Shown here one piece after another: positions 44,132 through 54,785 of a stretch of DNA of 64,000 bases. This DNA is from Okapia johnstoni (lineage: Eukaryota; Chordata; Mammalia; Artiodactyla; Giraffidae): assembly GCA_024291935.2 (NCBI GenBank), contig CM044307.1, positions 93,749,461-93,813,460 on the forward strand, written 5' to 3'. The notes below the pieces were generated by a model, which saw nothing but the letters and a program-made list of their open reading frames with translations, was not told the origin of the DNA and ran no database searches. A program made the translations under genes and the position numbers. How positions within the stretch are numbered: the stretch's first letter is position 1; the number at the start of each line of letters is the position of its first letter.

Positions 44132-46835
44132 CTTGTTTAGATTACTGTGTTAGGTATGGCCTTTCTGTATTCTGGTAGTTTGAAGTTCCTCTTTATTGTG
44201 GAGGTTCCTCACTGTGGATGGGGTTGGACGGGTGGCTTGTCAAGGTTTCCTGGTTGGGGAAGCTTGTGTCGGTGTTCTGGTGGGTGGAGCTGGATTTCTT
44301 CTCTCTGGAGTGCAATGGAATGTCCGGTATTGAGTTTTGAGATGTCTATGGGTTTGGTGTGCCTCTGGGCAGCCTGTATATTGATGCTCAGGGCTATGTT
44401 CCTAAGTTGCTGGAGAATTAGCATGGTATGTCTTGTTCTGGAACTTATTGGCTCTTGGGTGGAGCTTGGTTTCAGTGTATGTATGGAGGCTTTTGGATGA
44501 TCTCTTATTAATTAATGTTTCCTCTGGTTTTCAGTTTTATTCTTGCAGTAGCCTCAAGACTTCTCTATCCATACAGCACTGATAATAAAACTTTTAGGTT
44601 AATGGTGAAAATATTCTCCACAGTGAGAGATACCCAGAGAGGTTCACCGAGTTACATGGAGAGGTGAAGGGGGGGTGGAGGTTGAGGTGACCAGGAGGAG
44701 TAGAGGGGGACTCAAACGTGGAGAGAGCAGTCTGGCTGGTAATCACTTCCCTTTGTGCTCTCCACAGTCTCGAACCCTCAGAGAGGTTCACGGAGATACA
44801 TAGAGAAGGGGGAGGAAGGTAATAGAGGTGAGCATGAGTAGAAAGGGAGGAATCAAGAGGGGAGAGAGAGATCTGGGCAGTATTCTGTTCCCAAAGTGTT
44901 CTCCAGTGCCCAGAACACACTCAGAGATTCACAGAATTGGGTTGAGAAGAGAAGGAGGAGGGTGGGAGATAGAGGTTCCCTGGGGGAGAAGAAAGAGCAT
45001 CAGTAGGGGGAGAGTGTAATCAAGCCAGTAATCACACTCCTGAGTAAAAATGGGTACTAAAGATTGGGTTCTTAAATTTACAAAATTGATACCAAATATG
45101 TAAAACAAAAATTAAAAATCTAGAGTAGAGGTTAGATTCTTAAAAAAATACAATATAAAAGAAAAAAAAATAAAATCACAACAAGTATAAAATATATGTA
45201 TGCAGTTTGCTTTAAAAATAGGGTCTTTTTTTTGTTTTTGCAAGGTAATAGTGGGTTATAAAAATTAAAATTATAGTTGTAATAGAGGACTTAGAGAAAA
45301 AAGAAAAAAATTTTTTTAAATAAAAAAAAAAAAGATAATAGTAAAAATATATCCAGGACTTTCTCTGGAGCTGTTGTGAGCAGTGTGGGGTCAGTTCAGT
45401 TTCAGATAGATCCTTGTTCCTGCTTATACTTTTCAAGATCTGTAGGCCCCTTTCAATGTAGTCGGTGTTAACTACAGGGATTTTAATCTGTTGGCCTGTC
45501 ACTTCCAAAGCAGTTCCCTCTGTTTATTTGGCTTCTATTTGGAGGTCTCTTCAGTGTCTAATTTCCGCCCTGCCACAAAGAGGCGGAGGTGGTCTCTTTA
45601 GGTTCGCTTGTTCAGTCGTGCTGTGGGGAGGGAGGATCACTGCAAACCAATATCACTGGCGTGTGTGTGGAGAGCTCGCAGTGTCTCGGCCACACTGGGT
45701 TCGCCTCCGCTCACGGCGTGTGTGCTTTCCCCGTCTACCCTGCTCAGGCTTCAGGTTACTCTGCCGGGGGGTGGGCCCTGAGATGCATGCACTTCCCAGG
45801 TCTAAGCCGCTCAGGTTCAGGTTCCCGGGTACTCCACAAAGGTGCAGACTCGGTTGCGCCCGCGGTTTGTGCCGATCCCCGGTTGGAGCAGCTCGGGCAC
45901 CTAGGAGTTTGGCTAGCGCACTCTCCCCTGTTGGGGCGGTGTGACTTATCACCTCCCTGGTCCCCGCCTCAGTTTCTGGGCGCGCCTGGCTCCGGTGTGC
46001 TTTGTGTCAGTTCTGGGGAGCTGGTCTCTGGCTGTGACCCTCCTGGAGGCTGTCAACCCTCCGTAATCTCAGGCAGTCTTTGCTTAGAAACTGGAAGCCT
46101 GTTTGCAGTTTGGTAGGGGGTGCCCTCTCTGGGGCCGAGTTTGCCCCTTTCCAGCTCTGGCTGGCCCTGCCTGCCTGCTGCGTCCAGTGGGGTATGGGGC
46201 GGTCCGCAGCTGGCTAGCTCTCCTCTGGTATTGCTCAGTCCTTTGTTCTGTGAGCGGGCCGGCAGTGCCTTAGATTTGGGCTTTTCGCGGGATAGTTCTC
46301 TGTGGCTGTCCCACAGTTTAGGTTGCTATCTCATGTTAGCTCCCTCAGATTGCCCTCAGGGCATTCAGGCCCAGTCCTTACCCTAAGCATTGCCACCCGC
46401 TCCTCTCTGTTCAGCCCCCACTTGCTGGTGGCAGATGCAAGCTTCTGGGGTTCTTTGCTGGGAGTTGCCTTTAGGTATGTAATCTGTGGGTTTTATTTAT
46501 TTTTCCGCCCGGTTATGTTGTCCTCCGAGATTCAAAATCATCCCCGAAACCCGCCGGGAGGGGTTCCTGGTGTTTGGAAACTTCTCCTCTTTTACGACTC
46601 CCTCCCCAGGACGGATCTCCATCCCTAACTCTTTTGTCTCTCTTTTTATCTTTTATATTTTGTCCTACCTCCTTTCGAAGATAATGGGCTGATTTTCTGG
46701 ATGCCTGATGTCCTCTGCCAGCGTTCAGAAGTTGTTTTGTAAAGTTTGCTCAGCATTCAGATGTCCTTCCGATAAATTTGTGGGGGAGAGAGTGGTCTCC
46801 CCGTCCTAGTCCTCTGCCATCTTAGCCCCGCCTCC
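44132..46835 (-). promoter_or_regulatory. L1 5'UTR / internal promoter region
   Basis: About 2.7 kb of 5'UTR. The distal half (45590-46835) is rich in CpG. It produces several long open frames (e.g. 45465-45944, 45589-46116), which are a base-composition effect and not genes. In the family, the 5'UTR carries a pol II promoter without a TATA box. Confidence 0.8.
46816..46823 (-). promoter_or_regulatory. YY1-type site at the L1 5' end
   Basis: AAGATGGC on the minus strand, 12 bases in from the L1 start. In human L1 a YY1 site at the same place fixes the transcription start; the same role here is inferred. Confidence 0.55.
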
Positions 46836-46848
46836 TGAAGGCATTTCT

Positions 46849-47261
46849 ATTTTCAGTTTACCAGAGCTGTAAAAGTTATTAGACTATGTTCAGACCGCTA
46901 ACACATTGGCTGAAGTCTTAAGAGAAAGTACGACAGCAAGCAACACAGAGGCTGAATTGCCTTTGGTGACTGAGAAGTCACTTAGTTATCACAACATAGT
47001 TAACCACATTCTGTTGGTTAACACTGAAAGACAAGCCCATCGAGATTCAAGGGTAGGGGCCATAGACTCAGTTTCCTGATGGAAGATTGCCAATGTCATT
47101 ATAAGCAGAGCACGTGGGATGGGAGATATTGTTCCTGTCATCTTTGGAAAATACAGTCTGCCACATTCTGTCACATCTTGCTGACAGGAACTTCATGGGA
47201 CAATCTGGGGAAAGTCTTCCCATCTCTTTGCTCTGAGAGCCAGCATCATAAATCTATGATT
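46849..47261. other. Unassigned sequence
   Basis: No repeat or gene recognised between the L1 target duplication and MER5A. Confidence 0.45.
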
Positions 47262-47445
47262 TTCAGACTTAAGCACATGTCAGAATCACCTGGAGGGTTT
47301 CTTAAAACACAGATTTCTGGATCCCACCCCAGAGTTTCCGATTCATTATGTTCTAGGGGTTGGAGGGTGAGAATGTACATTTCTCATAAATTCCAGGGTC
47401 ATGCTGATCTACCCATCTGAGGACCACATATGGAGAACAATTGTT
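47262..47445 (+). mobile_element. MER5A hAT-Charlie DNA transposon
   Basis: Most of a MER5A: 'gtcagaatcacctggagggtttcttaaaacacagattt', 'ccaccccagagtttccgattcatt', 'gaatgtacatttctcataaattccagg', 'ctgaggaccacatatggagaac'. Non-autonomous, long dead. Confidence 0.85.
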
Positions 47446-47484
47446 CTAGATCATAGCACTTGCTTACTACTGTCCTTTAGATGA

Positions 47485-47695
47485 GCTTCCCCAGTGGCTC
47501 GATGGTAAAGAATCTGCCTGCAATGTAGGAGACACAGGTTAGACCCTGGGTGGGGAAGATTCCCTAGAGGAGGAAGTGGCAACTCACTCCAATATTCTTC
47601 CTGGGAAAATCCCATGAACAGAGGACCCTGGCAAGCTATATTCCATAGGGTTGCAAAAAGATACAGCTGAGTACTCGCACAAACAAATACACAAA
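47485..47695 (+). mobile_element. Bov-tA SINE with 12-bp TSD
   Basis: Head 'gcttccccagtggctcgatgg', BovA body, tail 'gtactcgcacaaacaaatacac'. The perfect direct repeat tcctttagatga is at 47473-47484 and 47696-47707. Confidence 0.95.
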
Positions 47696-47707
47696 TCCTT
47701 TAGATGA

Positions 47708-48689
47708 AATATTATGGGTCATGTTAAAGCAATTTTTCCCCATGTATTGAATCAGTCTTCAGGTTTATTTTAGACCATATCTGCTTTCATAGTTGGCCTA
47801 GGGAAATTAGAGGGCTGACAAAATTAGGAGGGATTTTCAGTCTTTGTGAATCTCAGTGGGGTTGTCTGCATCCCTCCCTTTTGGGGGTGGCAAGGATACT
47901 TGCGTTTTTGGTGAAAGGGAATATCAAAGAAGATATCTGTTGTTTTCTGACCACTTAAACAGTTTTTGCTTCAAGTGCCAATGAGGAAACTTCTTCCCCT
48001 GGTGGCTGCCTCTAACCTAAGACAAACTCTGTTCATATAGTCATGGCCAATATCCTTGTAGGGTCCTGTGTGACAAGGGTTTCTATATTGCCCAAAACTC
48101 CTTACCAAGTCAGCATAGTGATGATGCTGAGAAACACATTAAAAGAAGCAATCTGGGATCTTATCAGATTGAAATATTCTTATAATCTTTCATGGCTCAA
48201 AAATTTCAAGTATAATTAGTCCTTGTGGAGGAACCTGAGGTTAGCTGTAAAATCAGAAAAATGAGACCAGATTGTACAGAATTTGGTGATGATTTCATGG
48301 AGGCTCAGCATTCAGAGGACATCTGGAGATTTATTTTCCCTGGTTTTACAATTCAAGGTTAACAACTCTGAATTTTGTAGAAACCAGAATTCTCTGACTG
48401 ATAAGGCTTTGCACAGTTAACTTAAACACTATAACCAAATAAAGCAGGCAGAGAGGGTACCAAGGCTGTTCAAGGACAATTTTGAATTTTGGGCTTTGAT
48501 CCTTGTCTCTATTGTTCTAGGATTATAGTCTTGTCCAGTTGGACTAGATAAAAGGTTGTTCAACTTTTTTTTTTTTTAAAAGGATGAATAATTTCAACTT
48601 CGTTATAGAGCTCTTAGTTTATTAGAAATGTATCTCCTATATGCCTGTTATCTATCATCTGTTTATCAATCTACCTATATCTATCTATC
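47708..48689. other. Unassigned sequence
   Basis: T-run at 48567-48578 and a degenerate TCTA tract at 48645-48688. No gene recognised. Confidence 0.45.
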
Positions 48690-49822
48690 AAAAAAGCAAG
48701 AGAGTTTCAGAAAAACATCTATTTCTGCTTTATTGACTATGCCAAAGCCTTTGACTGTGTGGATCACAATAAACTGTGGAAAACTCTGAAAGACATGGTA
48801 ATACCAGACCACCTGACCTGCCTCTTGAGAAACCTGTATGCAGGTCAGGAAGCAACAGTTAGAACTGGACATGGAACAACAGACTGGTTCCAAATAAGAA
48901 AAGGAGTATGTCAAGGCTGTATATTGTCAGCCTGCTTATTTAACTTCTATGCAGAATACATCAAGAGACATGCTGGGCTGGAGGAAGCACAAGCTGGAAT
49001 CAAGGTTGCCGGGAGAAATATCAATAACCTCAGATACGCAGATGACACCACTTTTATGGAAGAAAGTGAAAAAGAACTAAAGAGCCTCTTGATGAAAGTG
49101 AAAGAGGAGAGTGAAAAAGTTGGCTTAAAGCTCAACGTTCAGAAAACTAAGATCATGGCATCTGGTCCCATCACTTCATGGCAAATAGATGGGGAAGCAG
49201 TGTGTTTCTACTGTGTGGTTGACTTTATTTTTCTGGGCTCCAAAATCACTGCAGATGGTGATTGCAGCCATGAAATGAAAAGACACTTACTCCTTGGAAG
49301 GAAAGTTATGACCAACCTAGACAGCATATTAAAAAGCAGAGACATTACTTTGTCAACTAAGGTCCATCTAGTCAAGGCTATGGTTTTTCCAGTAGTCATG
49401 TATGGATGTGAGAGTTGGACTATAAAGAAAGCTGAGTGCTGAAGAATTGATGCTTTTGAACTGTGGTGTTGGAGAAGACTCTTGAGAGTCCTGTGGACTG
49501 CAAGGATGTCCAACCAGTCCATCCTAGAGGAGATCAGTCCTGGGTGTTCATTGGAAGGACTGATGTTGAAGCTGAAACTCCAATACTTTGGCCACCTGAC
49601 GCGAAGAGCTGACTCATTGGAAAAGACCCTAATGCTGGGAAAGATTGAGAGCCAGAGGAGAAGGGGACGACAGAGGATGAGATGGTTGGATGGCATCACC
49701 GACTCGATGGGCATGAATTTGAGTAAACTCCGGGAGTTGGTGATGGACAGGGAGGCCTGGCGTGCTGCGGTTCATGGGGTTGCCAAGAGTCGGACACGAC
49801 TGAATGACTGAACTGAACTGAA
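48690..49822 (+). mobile_element. BovB LINE, 5'-truncated in RT, well preserved
   Basis: Starts at 'aaaaagcaagagagtttcag' in the RT fingers and ends in the young tail ctgaactgaactgaat. Divergence is low. The left flank is a TCTA tract; no convincing target duplication was found. Confidence 0.95.
48759..49811 (+). pseudogene. BovB RT and C-terminal region, one nonsense codon
   Basis: One frame stays open from the truncation to 49811 except for a single TGA at 49440-49442, where intact copies have CGA (a CpG change in AERRR). Residues: LLRNLYAGQEATVRTGHGT, QGCILSACLFNFYAEY, catalytic YADD intact at 49035-49046, then [29 protein letters not shown], and the C-terminal end SRTRLND. The endonuclease and RT N-terminus are absent through 5' truncation. 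Of the BovB frames here it is the best preserved for RT. Confidence 0.92.
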
Positions 49823-50252
49823 TCAATATATTCAGAAAAAGGAACTCAGTAAGATATAGATACAACATATCTTAATTTTCTCCAATAATTCACTTTAAAC
49901 ATACTCAGCTGGATTGCCCTTTTTCATCCCATATCTACAATGGGAAGATCCCCTGGTCTTCTAGTCTCTTCTAGGTATACAGAGTTCACTTTATGGCTTC
50001 TATCCTATATCCAGTTCAAAGCACTACCTATTCTCTAATTTGTCCTTGACCAGGAAGTGAGCCTTGCAAGGGAAGGGGGAGGAGCCTCCTTTCTGCTTAC
50101 TCTCTTTTCTGGTTTACTGTATATCCTTTGGAGTGTTCAGGTCTGTCAAGAAGGATGGGGAAAGGCAGAATTAAATAGCACTGCTTTGGTTTCCCCTTTA
50201 TAATTGACGGCTTCTGTATAAGCGGCACCCAAAGCCTGGCTTCTCTATAGTA
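49823..50252. other. Unassigned sequence
   Basis: No repeat recognised. An 89-aa minus-strand frame (50097-50366) overlaps the candidate exon to the right on the other strand. Confidence 0.45.
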
Positions 50253-50412
50253 TGTATGTGTTTGTTCTTCACGGGCTCTATGGGAGAATGCCCACTGCAC
50301 CATCCCTGACATGCGAGATGGGCTCCTGAAGGACTTCTCCAAGATCCCCTCAGCCTTGGACCCCATGGTGCAGCCTAGAACTTCTCACTACTTGGACTCC
50401 CTTGTCCATCAG
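50253..50412 (+). CDS. Candidate coding exon, gene unidentified
   Basis: Seen: an open frame from after a TAG (possible acceptor ttctctatag) to the donor CAG/gtagcc at 50413. It reads ...LWENAHCTIPDMRDG and on to HYLDSLVHQ, ending in phase 0. The GC content looks higher than the flanks. A 165-base gap then leads to an acceptor with a phase-0 open frame at 50578. Inferred: an exon of an unknown + strand gene, or a chance frame. I do not recognise the product. The start is uncertain because the acceptor is modest. Confidence 0.28.
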
Positions 50413-50577
50413 GTAGCCTCTTTAGTTATCTTCTGTGGCGTTCCCTCCCACTGGAAACTCAAGCATCCTCAAATCCTTGCCACTTCACATGGTAGGGATA
50501 CAGGCTAATCCACTGACCCCTGTCCCTCATTTTACTCTATTTCACTCTAATTTCTTTGCTTTCATCCACCTAAGCAG

Positions 50578-50754
50578 TGGGTACAGATCGCCTCATGTGC
50601 AACATCGGAAGATATCCAGTTGGGAACTGTGATGCTAGTCTATCTTCTTTGCAAACATTTTCCTGTCTCTACAAATGACTTTTACCTTTATCATACTCAA
50701 AGATCCCTTTTCATAACAAATACTTTGTATTTCCCTCTTTTTCTTTTATCATGA
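50578..50754 (+). CDS. Candidate terminal exon, gene unidentified
   Basis: Seen: a branch-like ctctaat (about 50545-50551) and a pyrimidine tract end in AG at 50576-50577. The phase-0 frame from the exon at 50253 stays open for 58 codons (WVQIASCATSEDIQLG...) to TGA at 50752-50754, directly followed by AATAAA at 50755-50760. Against it: the last ~20 residues are hydrophobic and AT-driven, as in random sequence. Confidence is low. Confidence 0.25.
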   Translation, partial: WVQIASCATSEDIQLGTVMLVYLLCKHFPVSTNDFYLYHTQRSLFITNTLYFPLFLLS

Positions 50755-52138
50755 AATAAAATTCAGAGATAATAAAATATCATAAAAGAACATATTGTAA
50801 TTTAAAAAGAGCGATATAATGCTTTAACTATAAATAAGGGAAAAAAGAATGTAATTTATTATAAAATATTATCTAGTACATATTAATATGTAAGTGCTCA
50901 AGCAGGATTATACCAGAAAACAGAATGAAGTAGTCTGATGCTTGCAGCTACTTATGATGAATTCTTGGATTTAAGATAAAGTCAGAAGCCATTCAGTATA
51001 AAGGAAGGAAAATTAGAGGGCAGAGAAGTGAGGGAACCCTAATTAAAACTAGTGGAATGATTAATAATAACCTGACTTATATGTACATGATAAGAAAAAA
51101 AAAGGAAAGAGCCTTTGACAAGGTTTGGATAAGAATTCTATGGCAAATGACTAAGTGTCAAAATGGAGAAAAGGAAGAATTAGCAAAGTAACTAGTCTTA
51201 CTTATAAGTGTAATGTAAAAATAATTCCTTTCCTATGACATAGGTTAGGTCAGTTTTTAGATAACACAGATAATATATTTCCTATCTTGAAATGCCACCA
51301 CCATATGTGCAAGCATGTATTTAGCAATGTCTGGCGCGACATGGTAAGAGTATGTCTTGTGTGGAGACACAAGAAGTGTGAAGCTCATCCTGATTGGGTG
51401 GGACTTTCTCAGGTTTTTAGGATGTCTGACACCCTACCTAACTTTTTACCATGAAATGCCTGAAGTGCCCCACAAACATGGCAAGAACAACAACAAAAAA
51501 ATAAAAACTCAAAATTTCTGAAATGCTCCCTAGAACATAGGGGTGTTTCCCTCCTATGTGGGAAACATGTCTTAAAATATTTTTTAATTTTTTTAATATT
51601 AAGCCAGTTATCTCAATGATGCATCCCAGTAAGAACTGCTTTTGTGAATTAAGCTTTAGTATGATGTCACTGGTTTATCCTGAAATCTGATACTGCATTT
51701 TCAACAAATGTAGTATAGAGGATGCTATTCACATCACAAAAGGTCTTCTCTGTAGGAAATGAGAGATGCATTTGTGACTCAGTACTGAGATACTTCAGTT
51801 TCTTTTGAGTACTACTCAGTTTGAGTCATGTATCTAGTCATGTTTTCCTCTTCATGTTGGACAAATGAAAGCTTAGAGTTAAATTTTTGATCTCTGTTCA
51901 CAAGTCAATGGGATGGGATAGAGTGCCTTGTATACAATGATTTCATTCTTAATTCTTAACTTCTTTTCTACCCTCTTTCCTCTTTTGCTGTTATCACTTC
52001 ATGAATGTATCCGTTTTTAAAATAAATATTTTTCTCTGTTGGGAGAAAATAGCTCAAGACTCCTAGTTTTAAGATTGCAGACAGAACACATGCTATAATC
52101 TCCCCCTCCTTGTACCAAATTCCTAATACTCTACAGTA
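50755..52138. other. Unassigned AT-rich sequence
   Basis: No gene or repeat recognised. The part before 52138 leads into an old repeat. Confidence 0.45.
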
Positions 52139-52980
52139 AGGACTACACATATGAAAAGAGTTCCATCCCAAGACATGTTTGTAAGTCCGATTTATTCATA
52201 AGTCCAACATAGTTAGCCTAGGCATCCAACTAACACAACTGGCAATGTAGTACCACACTGTAATTTGATGTTTTCAAATTATGGTGCTGGAGAAGACTCT
52301 TGAGAGTCCCTTGAACTGCAAGGAGATCAAATCAGTCAATCCTAAAGGAAATCAACCTTGAATATTCATTAGAAGACTGATGCTAAAGCTGAAGCTCTGA
52401 TACTTTGGCACCGGATGTTAAGAGTTGACTCATTGGAAAAGACCCTGATGCTGGGAAGGATTGAGAACAGGAGAAAGGAGTGACAGAGGATGGTTGGATG
52501 GCATCACCGACTCAATGGACATGAGTTTGGGTGAACTCTGGGAGACAGTGAACTCTGGGAGGTAGTGAAAGACAGGGAAACCTGGCGTGCTGCAGTCCAT
52601 GGCGTTGCAAAGAGTTGGACATGACTTAGCGACTGAACAACAACAACAATAACTGTAATAGATTTATAATACTTTTCACACAAATAACATCCAAGAAACA
52701 AACACAAAAAATAAAAAAAACCACATTTTTAATCTTACAATACCTTGAAAAGTACAGTAGTATAGTACAGTAGCTGGCATCCAGGGGCTGGCATCAAGTG
52801 AATGGACAAGTACAGTTACTCACTAGAGGAGGAAGAAGAGGTGGGAGGTGGTAGAGCTGAAGGATCATCAGCAGTAGGAGATGGAGGGCAAGTTGCAACT
52901 TCATTTATGCCTGATGTTGATGGAACGCATGTTTGCATCTTTGAAAGTTCATAACTTGAAGGTTTGCATGTAAGAGACTT
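52139..52980 (-). repeat. Ancient repeat split by BovB, family not assigned
   Basis: Two parts, 52139-52264 and 52660-52980, rejoin when the BovB copy is removed. Features: 'cataagtccaacatagttagcctaggc', 'tacaataccttgaaaagtacagtag', 'gaaggtttgcatgtaagagacttactgta'. I recall similar sequence as dispersed in artiodactyls but cannot name it. On the minus strand the 66-aa frame 52816-53016 ends in a serine run and is not called as a gene. Confidence 0.45.
52265..52651 (+). mobile_element. BovB LINE 3' fragment with 8-bp TSD and internal duplication
   Basis: From 'ttgatgttttcaaattatgg' (the RIDAFEL codons) to the old tail gactgaacaacaacaacaat. The direct repeat actgtaat is at 52257-52264 and 52652-52659. 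A 17-bp segment, tgaactctgggagacag, is duplicated in tandem (52532-52548, 52549-52565, two changes). Confidence 0.92.
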
Positions 52981-53465
52981 ACTGTATATATTCATAACTA
53001 TGGCTGCAAATAACAAATGCAGCTTTCGTGGGCCAGAAGCTGTGAGGATGGAAATAGCTAAAAAGCTTGGGACCTTTGCAGATGATGTCTACCCAAGAAA
53101 GGCCCATAGAATGTGGAGCCCAGGGATAATGGGCGTGATGGTAGGGGGAGGTCAACTGGTTAGACTGATTGCTCAATATCATCTTATAGTCCACATCAGT
53201 TGCTACATATCACCAACTACACTTTGCTGAAAGCAAAATACTTTTTCTTGGAATTTGGTGTCAAAACATGAAGACCACATGGTTCCTCAATAAAAGATGG
53301 TTGGGAGGGATTAATATTTTTGTGCAGTAGTAAGTTCTGTGTAGCAGGAAAGAGTGAGGTTCTCTGAAGATTTTCATCACACTGATTGCCATCCCCTAGA
53401 TTGCCATCATGAGTTGCTCAAAGATAACAATCAATAAGCTTCACTTCAATAACAACCAAATTGAC
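52981..53465. other. Unassigned sequence
   Basis: No gene or repeat recognised. Confidence 0.4.
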
Positions 53466-53473
53466 AGGATAAA

Positions 53474-53689
53474 ATGGAAAGTGTTAGTCACTCAGTCGTG
53501 TCCAGCTCTTTGCAACCCCATGGACTGTAGCCCACCAGGCTTCTCTGTCCATGGAATTCTCCAGGCAAGAATACTGGAGTGGGTAGTCAGTACCTTCTCG
53601 AGGAGATCTTCCCAACCCAGGGATTGAACCCAGGTCTCCTGCATTGCAGGTGGATTCTTTACCATCTGAGCCACCTAGGAAGCCCAGAA
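53474..53689 (-). mobile_element. Bov-tA SINE with 8-bp TSD
   Basis: Antisense, complete, from 'gtgttagtcactcagtcgtgtcc' to 'gagccacctaggaagccc'. The direct repeat aggataaa is at 53466-53473 and 53690-53697. Confidence 0.93.
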
Positions 53690-53697
53690 AGGATAAA

Positions 53698-54635
53698 GCG
53701 TCATACCAGTGTGCATTTTGCAGCATATGTGTCTTTTTAGCCATCTTCGAATATTAAGGTGTGTTATAAACAATCTTAATGGTGTGATTATTATTCATAT
53801 CTCTCCACTAATGCAACTACATATAATGGTTACATTTAATCATTTTCATTCTTTTTCTTTTTAAAAATGCTGTTAGTTCCTTCAGTATTTCAGCATTTAA
53901 TCCTGTTTATTCTATTTTGTTTATTCATGCTAGGTAGAAATAATTTTAGGTTTACTTTAGCGTTAATAATTTACATTGAACTTAAGTCAGCTTTCCTATT
54001 CCTGTTGGTAATTCTCTGCAAGAAGTTCTGCAGAGAAATAACACCTCTTCCTAGCGAATAACACTATAAGAGTAGGCTGTCTGTCATAGAGTAAAATGAT
54101 ACAGTTGACCAACTGTCAGGGAATGTTCTCTGAAATCTGAATTAGTCTGCTGGCTGTAGTTAAGGATGTAGTTTTGTTATAGAAACAATTTTCTCTCTGT
54201 GAGGTCAGTTGGCTTAGGTAAGGAATGAATGAGCAACCTTAGCACTCCCCTCCCTTAAGTAGCATACTCTCTAACCAAGTGAATTACTTATATAATATTG
54301 ATTACTTATTACATACAATATTCCATTGTTTATTAAGATCATGACACCAATTGCATTCTGAATAGTGTTGATTTGTCTCCAACCATCTTGGAAGGTAGGG
54401 AAAAAGAACCTGTGGAAAGAGAAGAAAGCCAAGAAACAGGAATGAGTAATGGGATGAAGTATAAGTTAGTTTTAAACACAGGCACTGAAATTCATTCAAA
54501 AGTTTTTTGACCCAGTTTGGAAAAAACAGCTGTGTTGGTTTCCTTGTGTAAAAGATGAATTTTAAAGCACTGATGTAGTAATATACTAATACTCAACTGT
54601 ATTGTTTCTTTTGTTCTGTCCTTCCTCTTTGGCAG
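53698..54635. other. Unassigned sequence
   Basis: A minus-strand acceptor (ttcttctctttccacag) near 54412 opens 35 codons with no donor; not called. Confidence 0.45.
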
Positions 54636-54749
54636 GTGGGAGAGCTGTTATATCTAAGGAAACCAGAAAATCGAACAGTTTCCTTTGTGGTCTTGAGGTT
54701 TGGCACTTGGCTGTCTAATTATCCAGTGTTTCATGATGTGTCACAAAAA
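54636..54749 (+). CDS. Candidate internal coding exon, gene unidentified
   Basis: Seen: branch-like TACTAAT at 54584-54590, a long pyrimidine tract (gttctgtccttcctctttggcag), then 114 bases open in one frame (VGELLYLRKPENRTVSFVVL, ending HDVSQK), exactly 38 codons, before a weaker donor AAA/gtaaag at 54750. The frame continues open to TAG at 54783-54785, so a terminal exon is also possible. RFGTWLSNYP has a faint look of the RasGEF N-terminal domain of RalGDS relatives, but this is not a recognition. No partner exon is visible nearby. Confidence 0.3.
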
Positions 54750-54785
54750 GTAAAGGACAAGAGAAAAAGGTTATTTTTCCCCTAG

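Larger units (their letters stand above)
40356..46835 (-). mobile_element. Ruminant L1 with both ends intact and an internal deletion
   Basis: A 6.5-kb antisense L1. The 5' terminus (ggaggcggggctaagatgg on the minus strand) ends at 46835; the 3' tail complement starts at 40356. Flanks tgaagccatttct (40343-40355) and tgaaggcatttct (46836-46848) are a 13-bp target duplication with one mismatch. Order on the minus strand: long CpG-rich 5'UTR (46835-44132), ORF1 start, internal junction near 43990, ORF2 from the end of the endonuclease to 40717, then the 3'UTR. Full-length ruminant L1 is about 8 kb, so roughly 1.5-1.9 kb is missing. Confidence 0.93.

Noticed and set aside
45465..46628. Long open frames (159, 175 and 108 codons) in GC-rich DNA
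   Set aside because: They lie in the L1 5'UTR; high GC lowers stop frequency. No recognisable domains.
54302..54412. Minus-strand acceptor followed by 35 open codons
   Set aside because: No donor, no partner exon, no recognised peptide.
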